The position numbers and the translations under genes were made by a program. Below, one piece after another: positions 1-7,654 of a stretch of DNA of 64,000 nucleotides. The notes beneath the pieces are model-generated. The model searched no databases. It saw nothing but the letters and a program-made list of their open reading frames with translations, and was not told where the DNA came from. Every line of letters starts with the position of its first letter. Position 1 is the first letter of the stretch. Source of the DNA: Streptomyces bambusae (lineage in GTDB: Bacteria > Actinomycetota > Actinomycetes > Streptomycetales > Streptomycetaceae); contig NZ_JAJAUZ010000032.1 of the NCBI RefSeq assembly GCF_020532645.1, forward strand, positions 1 through 64,000, written 5' to 3'.

Positions 1-210
1 GTACGGGTGGAGGTCCTCCGAAAGGACCTCCGAAAGCAGGGGGCTGCGGCATGCGGGCTGCTGCCAGGGTGGAGCCGCGCCGGACGGAGACGCCGGCAGT
101 GCACGGGCTGACCTGTTTCACCCTCCTCCCCGGGGTGGGTCCGCCCGAGGCCCCTGGTCCGGGGCGGGCAACGGCACATCCTCGCCCCGGGATGTGCCCG
201 CCCCGGGCCG

Positions 211-258
211 CCTTCCCCGCCGGGTGCGGCCGGCACGGGCCGCACCCGGCGGGGAAGG
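211..258. terminator. Perfect 20-bp hairpin (first of a tandem pair)
   Basis: Arms 211-230 and 239-258 are perfectly complementary over 20 bp with an 8-nt loop. There is no U-tract, as is usual for streptomycete terminators. It probably ends transcription arriving from the left, outside the window. Confidence 0.6.
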
Positions 259-307
259 CCCGTCCGCGGGTGCCCGGCTGCGGCCGCCGGGCACCCGCGG
301 ACGGGCC
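257..307. terminator. Perfect 22-bp hairpin (second of a tandem pair)
   Basis: Arms 257-278 and 286-307 pair over 22 bp with a 7-nt loop. The left arm shares two bases with the right arm of the preceding hairpin, so the two structures compete slightly or stack end to end. Confidence 0.6.
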
Positions 308-451
308 GGGTGCGGTGCCGGCGGCAGCCACGGACGGACCGGCGAGAGGCCCTTCCCCCGGCGTACGGGGCTGATCGGGGGATCACCGGGCAGGGTGCGC
401 CTCCGTAGCGTGCGAAGGGTCAGCCTGACGGACTAGCGGAAGGGTCTGGCC

Positions 452-919
452 GTGACACAGGACCTCCCCCGACGGATCATCGTGGGTCTCAGCGGATCCC
501 TGGAGAGCTTCACCGCCCTGCACCGCGCGGTGGCCGAGGCGCGGCGCTGCGGCGCCGAGGTGCTGGCCGTGCTGGCGGTCCCGCCGACCGCGCACACGCC
601 CGAGCAGGTCGTGGCGGAGCGGCAACTGGGCGAGCGACTGCTCAGCAGCCTGCTGGAGGACGCGTTCGGCGCGGCGGCACCGCCGGGAGTGCGGTTCTCC
701 GCCGTGTCCCTGCTCGGCGGGGCCGGCCCGGTCCTCACCGGCGTCGCCGACCGGGAGGGCGACCTCCTCGTCGTCGGCGCCCCGCGCCGGAGGCTGCGCT
801 TCCCCGGCACGTCGACGGCCCGGCACTGCGCGGCGCGGGCGACCTGCCCGGTGCTCGTCGTGCCGCTGCCGTTCGCCGCGGCGGTGCCCGCCGGCCCGCA
901 GACCACCGCCACCCTGTGA
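452..919 (+). CDS. Universal stress protein (UspA family)
   Basis: A 155-residue single-domain UspA-family protein, probably cytoplasmic and linked to stress or dormancy physiology. The N-terminus (RRIIVGLSGS) forms the first beta strand. The region near residues 105-140 (VVGAPRRR, then GTST and CPVLVV) corresponds to the family's nucleotide-binding loop and last strand, but the classical G-x2-G-x9-G(S/T) spacing is only partly kept, so ATP binding is uncertain. The GTG start is chosen because a GGAAGGG site lies about 8 nt upstream. It stands alone between the hairpins on its left and a convergent gene on its right. The family assignment is secure; the specific role is not. Confidence 0.85.
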   Translation: MTQDLPRRIIVGLSGSLESFTALHRAVAEARRCGAEVLAVLAVPPTAHTPEQVVAERQLGERLLSSLLEDAFGAAAPPGVRFSAVSLLGGAGPVLTGVADREGDLLVVGAPRRRLRFPGTSTARHCAARATCPVLVVPLPFAAAVPAGPQTTATL

Positions 920-958
920 TGCCGGGACGCCGGGACGGACCCGCACGGCCCGACCGGT

Positions 959-986
959 GGGGCCCGCGGTCGCGGCCGCAGGCCCC
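959..986. terminator. Hairpin between convergent genes
   Basis: A GGGGCC/GGCCCC stem with an inner GCGG/CCGC stem and one mismatch lies between the universal stress gene and the convergent amidohydrolase gene. It probably terminates both. Confidence 0.4.
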
Positions 987-1012
987 GGGACGCCGGACGC
1001 AGACCGCCGGGC

Positions 1013-3130
1013 TCAGGCGGCCGGCGGCATGACGTAACCCAGTACGCCCTCCCTGGTGTACGGGCCCTCGCAGTCGGGCCTGCCGGTGACGAAGTGGTCG
1101 AAGACGGACGGGATGTAGCACCGGTGGAGCGGTACGGAACCCGGGACCTGCCGGGTGTACACGTAGCCGACCGGGCCGAGGTGCTGCTGTCCCTCGCATC
1201 CCGGGTCGCGCGTCAGCAGGGAGTGGCGTGCGACCTGGCATTCGTAGAGCCGTACCGTGTCGGGGGCCGGTTCGCGGAGCACCTTCCAGACCGCCTCGTG
1301 GCTGAAGCCGGCGGGGAGGGGGCGCGAGGACGCCAGGTGCCCGTGGTGCGGCCGGTAGCCGCGCACCAGCGGCGCGAACGGCGTCCGGTGGGCGTGGCTG
1401 CCGCCCCACGTGCGCAGGTACCCCTCGGCGCCCTGCATGAGTTCGTCGACCACGTCCTGGCCGCCGGAGACCCGGATGTCCTCGATCCAGTCCGGGACGA
1501 GGCCGTAATGGGTGCCGCCGCCGTCGGCGTTGACGTCCCACACGCGGTTGCCGGTCACCTGCCGGTCCAGGACGGAGCCTCCGTCGGGGCTGCGGAACGG
1601 GTAGCGGACCGGGTTGCCGTTGGCAGCCCGGGGGCCGGGGAGCCACGCGAAGCCGTTCATGTCCGTGCCGATGCCGAAGCCCGCACCGTACGCGGCGCGC
1701 AGGGCGGCGTGCTTGCGGGTTTCGGCGATGAACGCCGGGGCCTCGTACATGTGGCCGGTGATGAAGCCGCCGAGGCGGTAGACCCGCTCGGTCCAGCCCT
1801 CGTCCATCCAGCCGTGGGTGGAGAGCACCCCGGGGTAGTGCTCGGCTTCCAGGATGCGCAGGGCCCGGTCGGCCGCCTTGACGCTCATGTGGTCGATTTC
1901 GAGCATCATGGAGCGCTTCATCATGCCGAGGACGGCGTACTCGCCGAGTGCGGTCAGGCCGCGGCGGTTGCACTGGGCCTGGAGGGCGGCGCCGTAGTCC
2001 GGCATGTCCGTGCCTTCGGGCAGGGCGGCGAGGATCCGGGCGCGGGCGGCCGCGTCGGGGCCGGTGTCGGTGTCGGCGCCGCCGTCCCCCGTGGACCCGG
2101 ATGCGGCATGCGCCCCGGCCGGGGCGAGCCCCCAGCCGATCGGATTGTCGTGCTGCGCGCCGGGGCAGGGTTCGGTCTTCCAGAAGGTTCCGGTGGACAG
2201 GAACTGGCCGACGTTGATGGCCATCCCCTGGGTTCCGGAGTCGAACCTGACGCCGCACAGGGCGTTGTCGAACTTGTGGCACAGGAACATGCTGCGCACG
2301 CCGAGGCGGTGCAGTTCGTCGAGGCCCCGGTCGATGTCCTCCATGGTGCAGCGCGGCGCGTCGAGGACCTGTTTGCAGCCGAACGGCTCGGAGGTCTCGA
2401 CGCCGAGCACGACGGCGAGCTTGCCCTCCTCGATGACCCGGCGGGCCTGGGCGGGTTCGGTGACGACCCGGAACCAGCCCTTGCCGGGACCGCCGTACAT
2501 GCGGTCCACGTGGTCCTGGAGTTCGTAGGTCTTCTTGATCTGGAGCCGGATGGCGGTCATCTCGTCGCAGCTGCGGTCCTTGAAGAAGTACAGCGAGCAG
2601 ATGACGCCGTTGGTCACCATGTCGTTGACCAGGATCCGCTGGCCGCCGCGCCAGGCGCGCTCCACCCAGGCGTAGTACGTCTGCTGGTGGGTGGCGGAGT
2701 CGTGGGCGGGCCAGTCCCGGAAGCTGGGCCAGCCGTTCGGGTCGTGGCGGCCGTCGCCGCCCTTGGTGATCATGTCGAAGAGGGCGAGGACGCCGTCGGG
2801 GTAGTGCTCGGGGCAGTCCTTGAGGGCGTCCGCCGCGCCGCCGGGCGAGAAGGCCTTGCCGCAGACCAGGCGGCCGCCGAAGCCCTCGTCCGACATCAGG
2901 TGGACGTGTGCGTCGACGTATCCGCGGACCCGGCCGCGGGCGTCGGTGCCGGTGAACGGCTCGCCCGTGACGTTGACCTGCGAGTCCGGCGCCGGCCGGG
3001 CCACCGGCTCCCACCAGGCCGGTCCCGCCGAGGCTCCGGCGGTCGCGGGGCCGAGCAGCAGGGCCAGGAGTGCGATGACTGTGCCCGATAACAGGAGTCG
3101 GCTCCTGCCGGAGGCTCTTCGCCGTTTCAT
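1013..3130 (-). CDS. Secreted amidohydrolase-superfamily protein
   Basis: A 705-residue exported protein. Residues 1-32 form a classical signal peptide: KRRR, then a hydrophobic core, then AGASA. A YVDAHVHL motif near residue 70 matches the HxH metal-binding signature of amidohydrolases. The protein is annotated in streptomycetes as an amidohydrolase or membrane-dipeptidase-like protein, but the substrate is unknown. The C-terminus contains two related segments ending in GYVYT and GYVMP, each with a DPGCEGQ/RPDCEGP-type element. These resemble the repeat found at the C-termini of various secreted actinobacterial proteins. The ATG at 3130 is chosen because AAGGAGGGG lies just upstream. Seven or more cysteines suggest disulfides. 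The gene is monocistronic and convergent with the universal stress gene. Confidence 0.75.
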   Translation of the reverse strand: MKRRRASGRSRLLLSGTVIALLALLLGPATAGASAGPAWWEPVARPAPDSQVNVTGEPFTGTDARGRVRGYVDAHVHLMSDEGFGGRLVCGKAFSPGGAADALKDCPEHYPDGVLALFDMITKGGDGRHDPNGWPSFRDWPAHDSATHQQTYYAWVERAWRGGQRILVNDMVTNGVICSLYFFKDRSCDEMTAIRLQIKKTYELQDHVDRMYGGPGKGWFRVVTEPAQARRVIEEGKLAVVLGVETSEPFGCKQVLDAPRCTMEDIDRGLDELHRLGVRSMFLCHKFDNALCGVRFDSGTQGMAINVGQFLSTGTFWKTEPCPGAQHDNPIGWGLAPAGAHAASGSTGDGGADTDTGPDAAARARILAALPEGTDMPDYGAALQAQCNRRGLTALGEYAVLGMMKRSMMLEIDHMSVKAADRALRILEAEHYPGVLSTHGWMDEGWTERVYRLGGFITGHMYEAPAFIAETRKHAALRAAYGAGFGIGTDMNGFAWLPGPRAANGNPVRYPFRSPDGGSVLDRQVTGNRVWDVNADGGGTHYGLVPDWIEDIRVSGGQDVVDELMQGAEGYLRTWGGSHAHRTPFAPLVRGYRPHHGHLASSRPLPAGFSHEAVWKVLREPAPDTVRLYECQVARHSLLTRDPGCEGQQHLGPVGYVYTRQVPGSVPLHRCYIPSVFDHFVTGRPDCEGPYTREGVLGYVMPPAA

Positions 3131-3327
3131 TTTCCCCTCCTTCACGTCGTGTGCATGACATCGAGGAATGTGGAGAGGCGTACTCCAGATGTCAACGGCG
3201 GCGGTTGCCGACGGACCGGCAGGGGACCGGTTCGCGCCACCCGGCGCCACTCCGAAGGTCTGCACCTACGGCCGGCGCGAGCGGGAACGGCACCGCTGAC
3301 GCGCCGGGCCCGGGCCCGGGGCCCCGC

Positions 3328-3864
3328 CTACGGGAGCCCCGCGGCCACCCTCACCACGGCCTCGGCCCGGCCGGCGGGCGGACCGGCCAGCTCCAGAACG
3401 GGCAGGTCGGGCCACGCGTCCAGCGGGTCCTCGCGGACGATCTCCAGCAGCGCGGCGTCCACGGCGGCGCGCAGCCGGGGCAGGTCGGCCGCCGGCAGGT
3501 CCCGTTCGGTCGCCGCCGTCACCGGCAGCACCACCAGGAGGTCGAGGCCCGACATGGCCGGTTCCAGCGCCTCCGCTGTCACCACGTCCTCGACGTCACG
3601 GCCGTGCGCCGCCAGGTAGGCGAGGAAGTCCACCGGCGTGCGGTCGAAGACGACGTCGCCCGCCGAGGACCGCAGGAGGCGCAGCGAGGTCTCCAGCTGC
3701 ACCCGGTAGTCCTCCACGGAGGGCGGGTCTGCGAAGTCGTATCCGTCCTCCGCCAGCAGCAGGTACGGCTCCTCCACGGCCTCGTGCCCCGGCAGCAGCG
3801 CGCACAGCTCGTGCACCAGCGTGGTCTTGCCGGTGCCGTGGGTCCCGGACACTCCGATGCGCAT
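3328..3864 (-). CDS. Small P-loop NTPase/kinase-like protein
   Basis: A 178-residue cytoplasmic protein beginning MRIGVSGTHGTGKTTLVHEL. The Walker A motif is at residues 7-14, and a VVFDRTPVDFLAYL segment near residue 72 resembles the D-R-x lid or base-sensing element of nucleoside kinases and NadR-like ATPases (AAA_28 type). The body is consistent with a nucleoside or NMN-kinase-like fold, but the substrate cannot be told from sequence. A GAAGGAG site precedes the ATG. Upstream lies a small gene on the opposite strand with about 220 bp between the starts, so it is likely transcribed alone. Confidence 0.75.
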   Translation of the reverse strand: MRIGVSGTHGTGKTTLVHELCALLPGHEAVEEPYLLLAEDGYDFADPPSVEDYRVQLETSLRLLRSSAGDVVFDRTPVDFLAYLAAHGRDVEDVVTAEALEPAMSGLDLLVVLPVTAATERDLPAADLPRLRAAVDAALLEIVREDPLDAWPDLPVLELAGPPAGRAEAVVRVAAGLP

Positions 3865-4087
3865 GCGGCTCCTTCGGCCCGGAAGCGTCCGCCGCCCCGG
3901 CGGGGCCGCCGGGCGGTCCCGCCCCCGCGGGGCGAGGGTAGCCGCTCGCGGGGCGCGGGCGGCGCCTCCCGGCCGGTGCCGGGCGCGCCCGCGGGACGTT
4001 CGTCCCCCCAACGGCCGGTACGGGGTCCCCTCGAAGAGCGGTCGATCGGCCGGGTCGGATGCCGGTCCCGCGTCGTAGGGTCCGGGT

Positions 4088-4342
4088 ATGACGCACAGCT
4101 CCCTCGACGACGTGGCGGACCGGGCCGTGTTCGCCCTGCTCTGGTTCGACCACGCCCGCGGGGAGCGCGACTGCGACGCGATGCGGCGGGCGCTCGACAG
4201 CCTGGCCGGCTGCATGCAGGACATGGGGGACGCCGCCTCGGCCGATGAGCTGCGGGCCCTGGCCGAGCGGCACCGCCGGCACGGCGGCGGCCCGTCGGCC
4301 GGGCAGGCCCTGCACCCGCGGCGGCGCCCCCGGGCACGCTGA
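4088..4342 (+). CDS. Small hypothetical protein (84 aa)
   Basis: Not recognised. Codons are strongly biased to G/C in the third position throughout, which supports real coding. The N-terminal 65 residues look helical (SLDDVADRAVFALLWFDHAR, then a DELRALAERH helix), and the last 20 residues are basic and Pro/Arg-rich. No signal peptide or transmembrane segment is visible. It diverges from the P-loop kinase gene and is followed by a strong hairpin at 4378-4412, so it is probably a single-gene transcript. Confidence 0.6.
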   Translation: MTHSSLDDVADRAVFALLWFDHARGERDCDAMRRALDSLAGCMQDMGDAASADELRALAERHRRHGGGPSAGQALHPRRRPRAR

Positions 4343-4377
4343 CCGGCGGACCTTCCGGGCAGCCTACGGCCCTCCCC

Positions 4378-4412
4378 CGGCCGCCGCGACGGAACGACCG
4401 TCGCGGCGGCCG
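4378..4412. terminator. Perfect 15-bp hairpin terminator
   Basis: Arms 4378-4392 and 4398-4412 pair perfectly around the loop AACGA, 36 bp after the stop of the small hypothetical gene. Confidence 0.7.
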
Positions 4413-4428
4413 TACGCATGCCGGGACG

Positions 4429-4471
4429 GTCCACGCCCCCCTTACCGAGATTGTCCACACCCCCCTCGCCG
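4429..4471. repeat. Pair of direct repeats upstream of the DUF5999 gene
   Basis: GTCCACGCCCCCCTTACCG at 4429 recurs at 4453 as GTCCACACCCCCCTCGCCG, matching at 16 of 19 positions with a 24-bp period. It lies about 150 bp before the DUF5999 start and could be a tandem activator or repressor site. Confidence 0.4.
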
Positions 4472-4622
4472 GGCCTGCCCGAAGGCTTGCACCGCGCGCC
4501 GCTGCGCCCGTCCCGTGCGGTCGGGAGACTCCGTGACCGAAGACGGGCGGGACCCGCGTCCACGCGGCACCGCCGACGCGGACCTCCGGCGCCACGGCCT
4601 GCCCCTGCGAGAAGGAAGCACG

Positions 4623-4832
4623 ATGTGCACACATGAACCGACCTGCCCGTCGGCGCTCTCCCCGGACCGGGAGGCCGCCGTGGTCGTGGTCCGCCATCCG
4701 GAACAGGGCTGGAGCCGGCTCTGCAACGGGGTGACGCTCTTCGAGGACACCGGAGAGCTGCTCCCCGACGGCTGCCAGGTCGCTCCGTGCCGCGGGGCGG
4801 ACCGCAACGCGGAGTGCAGCCATGTCGGCTGA
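4623..4832 (+). CDS. DUF5999 family protein
   Basis: A 69-residue protein matching the streptomycete DUF5999 family: an N-terminal Cys/His-containing segment (MCTHEPTCPS), a central HPEQGWSRLCNGVTLFEDTG block and a short polar tail ending near a Cys-x-His (ECSHVG). The family is small, cytoplasmic and of unknown function, and paralogues are common in Streptomyces. GAGAAGGA lies at proper spacing before the ATG. Its last codons overlap the start of the next gene (ATG at 4822), indicating translational coupling. Confidence 0.8.
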   Translation: MCTHEPTCPSALSPDREAAVVVVRHPEQGWSRLCNGVTLFEDTGELLPDGCQVAPCRGADRNAECSHVG

Positions 4833-5439
4833 GGCGCAGGCGGCGTTCTGCCGGGAGCTCTTCCGGTTCGAGGAGGTCGCGCGCGAGTTCACGGCCGACA
4901 ACCTCCACCTGGAGCGGATCGTCCTGCGCACGAAGGGGTCGGACGGCTCCGTCGAGAACACCTTCAGCGCCCCGGAGGCCACCTTGGGCCGCGGCGAGGT
5001 GTGGCGGGTGAAGTTCCTGCTCCTCGACATCGCCTACGGGGAGCCGACCTGCGCCGTCACCCGCATCAGCACCGACCTCACCGGTGAGCGGGGGCGGCTG
5101 CACCCGGCGTGGCGGCTGGCGCTCCACGCCCGTGAGTCCGGCTTCCGTGAGCCGCTGCCGCTCGGCGCCGTCGACGGGGCCCATGCGGCGGTCGTCGCGT
5201 ACGGCCTGGAGTGCTTCCGGCCGAACCTGGCGAAGTGCCGCGCCCTGTGGGGCAGCCTCCCCGCGTCCGAACGCGCGCTGCTGTCCGCCGATGTCGCCGA
5301 GGTGATGACGGCGGTCTGCGAGCGGCTGAACGCACTGGAGGGGGCGTTCTCCGCCGTGGAGCACGCCTCGTGGGTGCTGCAGACCGCGGAGCACTCGGCC
5401 CGGATGCGTACGGCGATCGTGATCGTACGGGTGCCTGCG
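4822..5439 (+). CDS. Conserved hypothetical protein lacking a proper stop
   Basis: Starts with ATG inside the end of the DUF5999 gene, so the two are coupled. About 206 codons (4822-5439) show normal streptomycete codon bias and encode a globular, soluble-looking protein (MSAEAQAAFCREL...HSARMRTAIVIV) that I do not recognise. No in-frame stop exists at the expected end: the frame stays open to 7326, running antisense through the whole HtrA-type gene, where codon use becomes atypical. The +1 frame meets TGA at 5420-5422. The real end is therefore uncertain, and the coordinate given is where coding bias fades, at the convergent stop codon. A frameshift, a point loss of the stop or a deletion joint are all possible. 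Confidence 0.5.
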
Positions 5440-7011
5440 TCAGGCCTGCGTCATGCGCGCGCCCAGGACGACCATGACGGTGTGGGTGCGGCCCTCGCGC
5501 ACGTACTGGACGACGGCCTTCTCGTGGGGGCGGTGCGACCAGACCGCACTCATCAGGGCGGGTGCGTTGGCGACCGTGCGGCCGTCGATCGCGGTGATCA
5601 CGTCACCGGGGCGCAGGCCCGCCCGGTCGGCCGCGCCGCCCGCCACGACGTCCGGGCCGCCGTCCTTCGCGTCCGAGATCTGCACACCGGTGCCCGTGTA
5701 GTGCGGGTTCACCCGGAAGCCGAGCTGTGCGTATTCGGCCGCGCCGTGTTCGATGATGCCCTCGGCGACCCACTTGGCCTGGTTGATGGGAATGGCGAAG
5801 CCCAGCCCGACGCTGCCGGCGGGGCCGCCGTCGGGCGACGTCACGCCGGTGATCGCGGAGTTGACGCCGAGCACATGGCCGGCCTCGTCGATCAGCGGCC
5901 CGCCGGAGTTGCCGGGGTTGATCGGGGCATCGGTCTGGAGGGCGTTGAGGTACGCGGTCGCCGAGCCGTTCTGGGTGGTCACCGGCCGGTTGAGCGCACT
6001 GAGGATGCCGGAGGTGACGGTCCCCGGCAGGTCGAACGGGGCACCGGCCGCGACCACCGGCTCGCCGATGACCGCCCGGTCCGAATTGCCGAGGGTGAGC
6101 GGCGGCGGGGTGCGGTGCTTCCCGTCGAGCCTGATGACTGCGATGTCGTAGCCCTTGGCTGCTCCGACCACCGAGGCACGGCAGGTCCGGCCGTCGGAGA
6201 AGGTCACGGTGAGCTTGGTCGCCGGCCGGCCTTCGGGGTCGACCACGTGGGCGTTGGTGAGGATGTGACCGGAGTGGTCGAAGAAGAAGCCGGTGCCCAC
6301 CGCCTGTACGCCCGGGCGGTCCGACTGGATCGTCACGGTGCTCCGCAGGGCCTCGGCTGCCACGTGCGGCACCGGTCCGGCGCCCTGGGGCCCCGCATCG
6401 CCCGCGAAGGCGGTGGAGCGCAGGCCGATGGTGGCCTCGACCCCGGAGGCCAGGGAGCCGGCCACGCCGCCGACGACACCGGCGAGCAGGGCGGCGCCCG
6501 CACAGGCGGCGACCAGGTGGCGGGTCCGGAACGTCCGGCCCGGCCGGGGTGCGGGCTCCGGAGCAGGAACGTTCCCCGTGCTCCCCGCGTACCAGGCGGC
6601 GGCCTGCGGGCTCGTGTACCAGACGGCACCGGGTCCGGCGGGGGGCTCCGACGGGGCCGCCGCCTCGGGGGCGGGCTGGTCCGTCGGCTGCCCCTCGGGG
6701 GCGGCCGGTTCCGATGCCCGGCTCTCGGCGGCGGGCCGCTGCGGTGCGGCCGGGGCCTGCTCGGGGGTGGGGGCCGGGGCAGATGCCTCCTCGGGGGCCG
6801 GGGCAGGGGTCTGGTCCGCGGCAGGGGCCGCGGACCCGTCCTTGGCCTCGGCCGCCTCCTCGGCGGCTGCCTCCACCGGGTGCCCTGCCTCGCCAGCCGG
6901 GGCGGGGCCGGCGGCCTGCGCCCGGTTTTCGGTGCCCGGGGCCGGCTCCGGCGTGGTCGGCGCCTGCGTCTCAGGGGACTGCGGCGCCTGCTTGTCTTCG
7001 GACGTGCTCAC
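5440..7011 (-). CDS. Membrane-anchored HtrA/DegP-type serine protease
   Basis: A 523-residue trypsin-like protease with PDZ domain. Residues 1-160 are Pro/Ala/Glu-rich and probably cytoplasmic. One membrane helix spans about 165-188, placing the catalytic part outside. The triad is visible: H255 in LTNAHVVD, D289 in YDIAVIRLD and S369 in NPGNSGGPL. Residues 430-520 form a PDZ domain (GLRPGDVITAIDG). HtrA proteins degrade or remodel misfolded exported proteins under envelope stress. The GTG start at 7011 is preferred because GAGGAAGG precedes it and the homologous region begins there. Upstream codons in the same frame up to 7296 look non-coding. It is convergent with the stop-less gene on its left. 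Confidence 0.88.
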   Translation of the reverse strand: MSTSEDKQAPQSPETQAPTTPEPAPGTENRAQAAGPAPAGEAGHPVEAAAEEAAEAKDGSAAPAADQTPAPAPEEASAPAPTPEQAPAAPQRPAAESRASEPAAPEGQPTDQPAPEAAAPSEPPAGPGAVWYTSPQAAAWYAGSTGNVPAPEPAPRPGRTFRTRHLVAACAGAALLAGVVGGVAGSLASGVEATIGLRSTAFAGDAGPQGAGPVPHVAAEALRSTVTIQSDRPGVQAVGTGFFFDHSGHILTNAHVVDPEGRPATKLTVTFSDGRTCRASVVGAAKGYDIAVIRLDGKHRTPPPLTLGNSDRAVIGEPVVAAGAPFDLPGTVTSGILSALNRPVTTQNGSATAYLNALQTDAPINPGNSGGPLIDEAGHVLGVNSAITGVTSPDGGPAGSVGLGFAIPINQAKWVAEGIIEHGAAEYAQLGFRVNPHYTGTGVQISDAKDGGPDVVAGGAADRAGLRPGDVITAIDGRTVANAPALMSAVWSHRPHEKAVVQYVREGRTHTVMVVLGARMTQA

Positions 7012-7376
7012 CGGGACCTGCCTTCCTCGGCCCGCGGGGCGGGCACGGCGGTGGGGATACGTCCTCAGCGTGCGGCGGAGGCGTTGCCCTTTCGTTCCCC
7101 CGGCCGGTGGACCGGACCGGTGGAGCGGGCACTCCCCCGGCGTCGGACGCAACGACGGTCCGGCGGCACTGAGGCGGGTACGCCCATGCCCGGGGAGACC
7201 GACGACGCACAGCGCCGCCGGGCCCGCGGAACCGCACGCCGCGCCGCCGCCCGGCCGTTCACCGCCGCCGGCGGCGGCCGCGGCAGCGGTCCACACCCGG
7301 ACGGACGGGCGCCGCCCGGTCGGTAGCCTGGCGCGGTGCCGGGATCCGCCTCCGCAGCAGGGGCATCCGCCGGCCC

Positions 7377-7449
7377 GCCCCCGTAGCTCAGTGGACAGAG
7401 CAGGTGCCTTCTAAGCACTTGGCCGCAGGTTCGAGTCCTGCCGGGGGCA
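7377..7449 (+). tRNA. tRNA-Arg (anticodon UCU)
   Basis: A full cloverleaf: acceptor arms GCCCCCG (7377-7383) and CGGGGGC (7442-7448), discriminator A, D-stem GCTC/GAGC, anticodon loop CTTCTAA reading TCT, and T-arm GCAGG-TTCGAGT-CCTGC. The 3' CCA is not encoded. AGA is a very rare codon in this genome type, so this is a minor tRNA, and tRNA-Arg genes are common integration sites. I see no adjacent integrase. Confidence 0.93.
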
Positions 7450-7529
7450 CGGAGGTGCGGGCGCTCCCTTCCGGGGTGCCCGCACATCCTTGCGGGCGCG
7501 ACGGCTTCGGGTGCCGGCACCGGTTCGGT

Positions 7530-7543
7530 CCTCCGATCGGGGG
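7530..7543. promoter_or_regulatory. Palindrome CCNCCGATCGGNGG, copy 1
   Basis: CCTCCGATCGGGGG lies 112 bp before the L,D-transpeptidase start. The same 14-bp pattern occurs at 15649, 16577 and 22370, always upstream of a gene. Confidence 0.5.
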
Positions 7544-7654
7544 AGCCTGCGGAGACCGGCAGCGGGGCCGGCGGTACGAGGTTCCCGGCGTGCGGCGCGG
7601 ACACGATGGCGGGGCAGCACGTGGACCCGTATCCCAGAGCCCCGGAGCCGATCG

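Larger units (their letters stand above)
1..451. other. Intergenic region with three hairpins, no gene
   Basis: No reading frame here has convincing codon use. The stretch holds a 9-bp hairpin at 9-31 (loop 18-22) and two large tandem hairpins at 211-307. A GATCGGGGG stretch at 373-381 lies about 70 bp upstream of the universal stress gene and resembles one half of the palindrome found upstream of several envelope genes. The ribosome binding site of the next gene begins near 437. Confidence 0.6.

Noticed and set aside
1094..3091. A 665-codon open frame on the + strand
   Set aside because: It lies antisense to the secreted amidohydrolase, has no family resemblance, and its codon positions show the mirror of the true gene's bias.
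7377..7460. Integration site in tRNA-Arg with a mobile element
   Set aside because: No integrase, excisionase or 3' tRNA repeat is visible nearby.
7450..7654. A c-di-AMP (ydaO) riboswitch before the L,D-transpeptidase gene
   Set aside because: Wall-hydrolase genes in Streptomyces often carry this riboswitch, but I do not see its conserved core elements as I remember them; only the short palindrome is shared.
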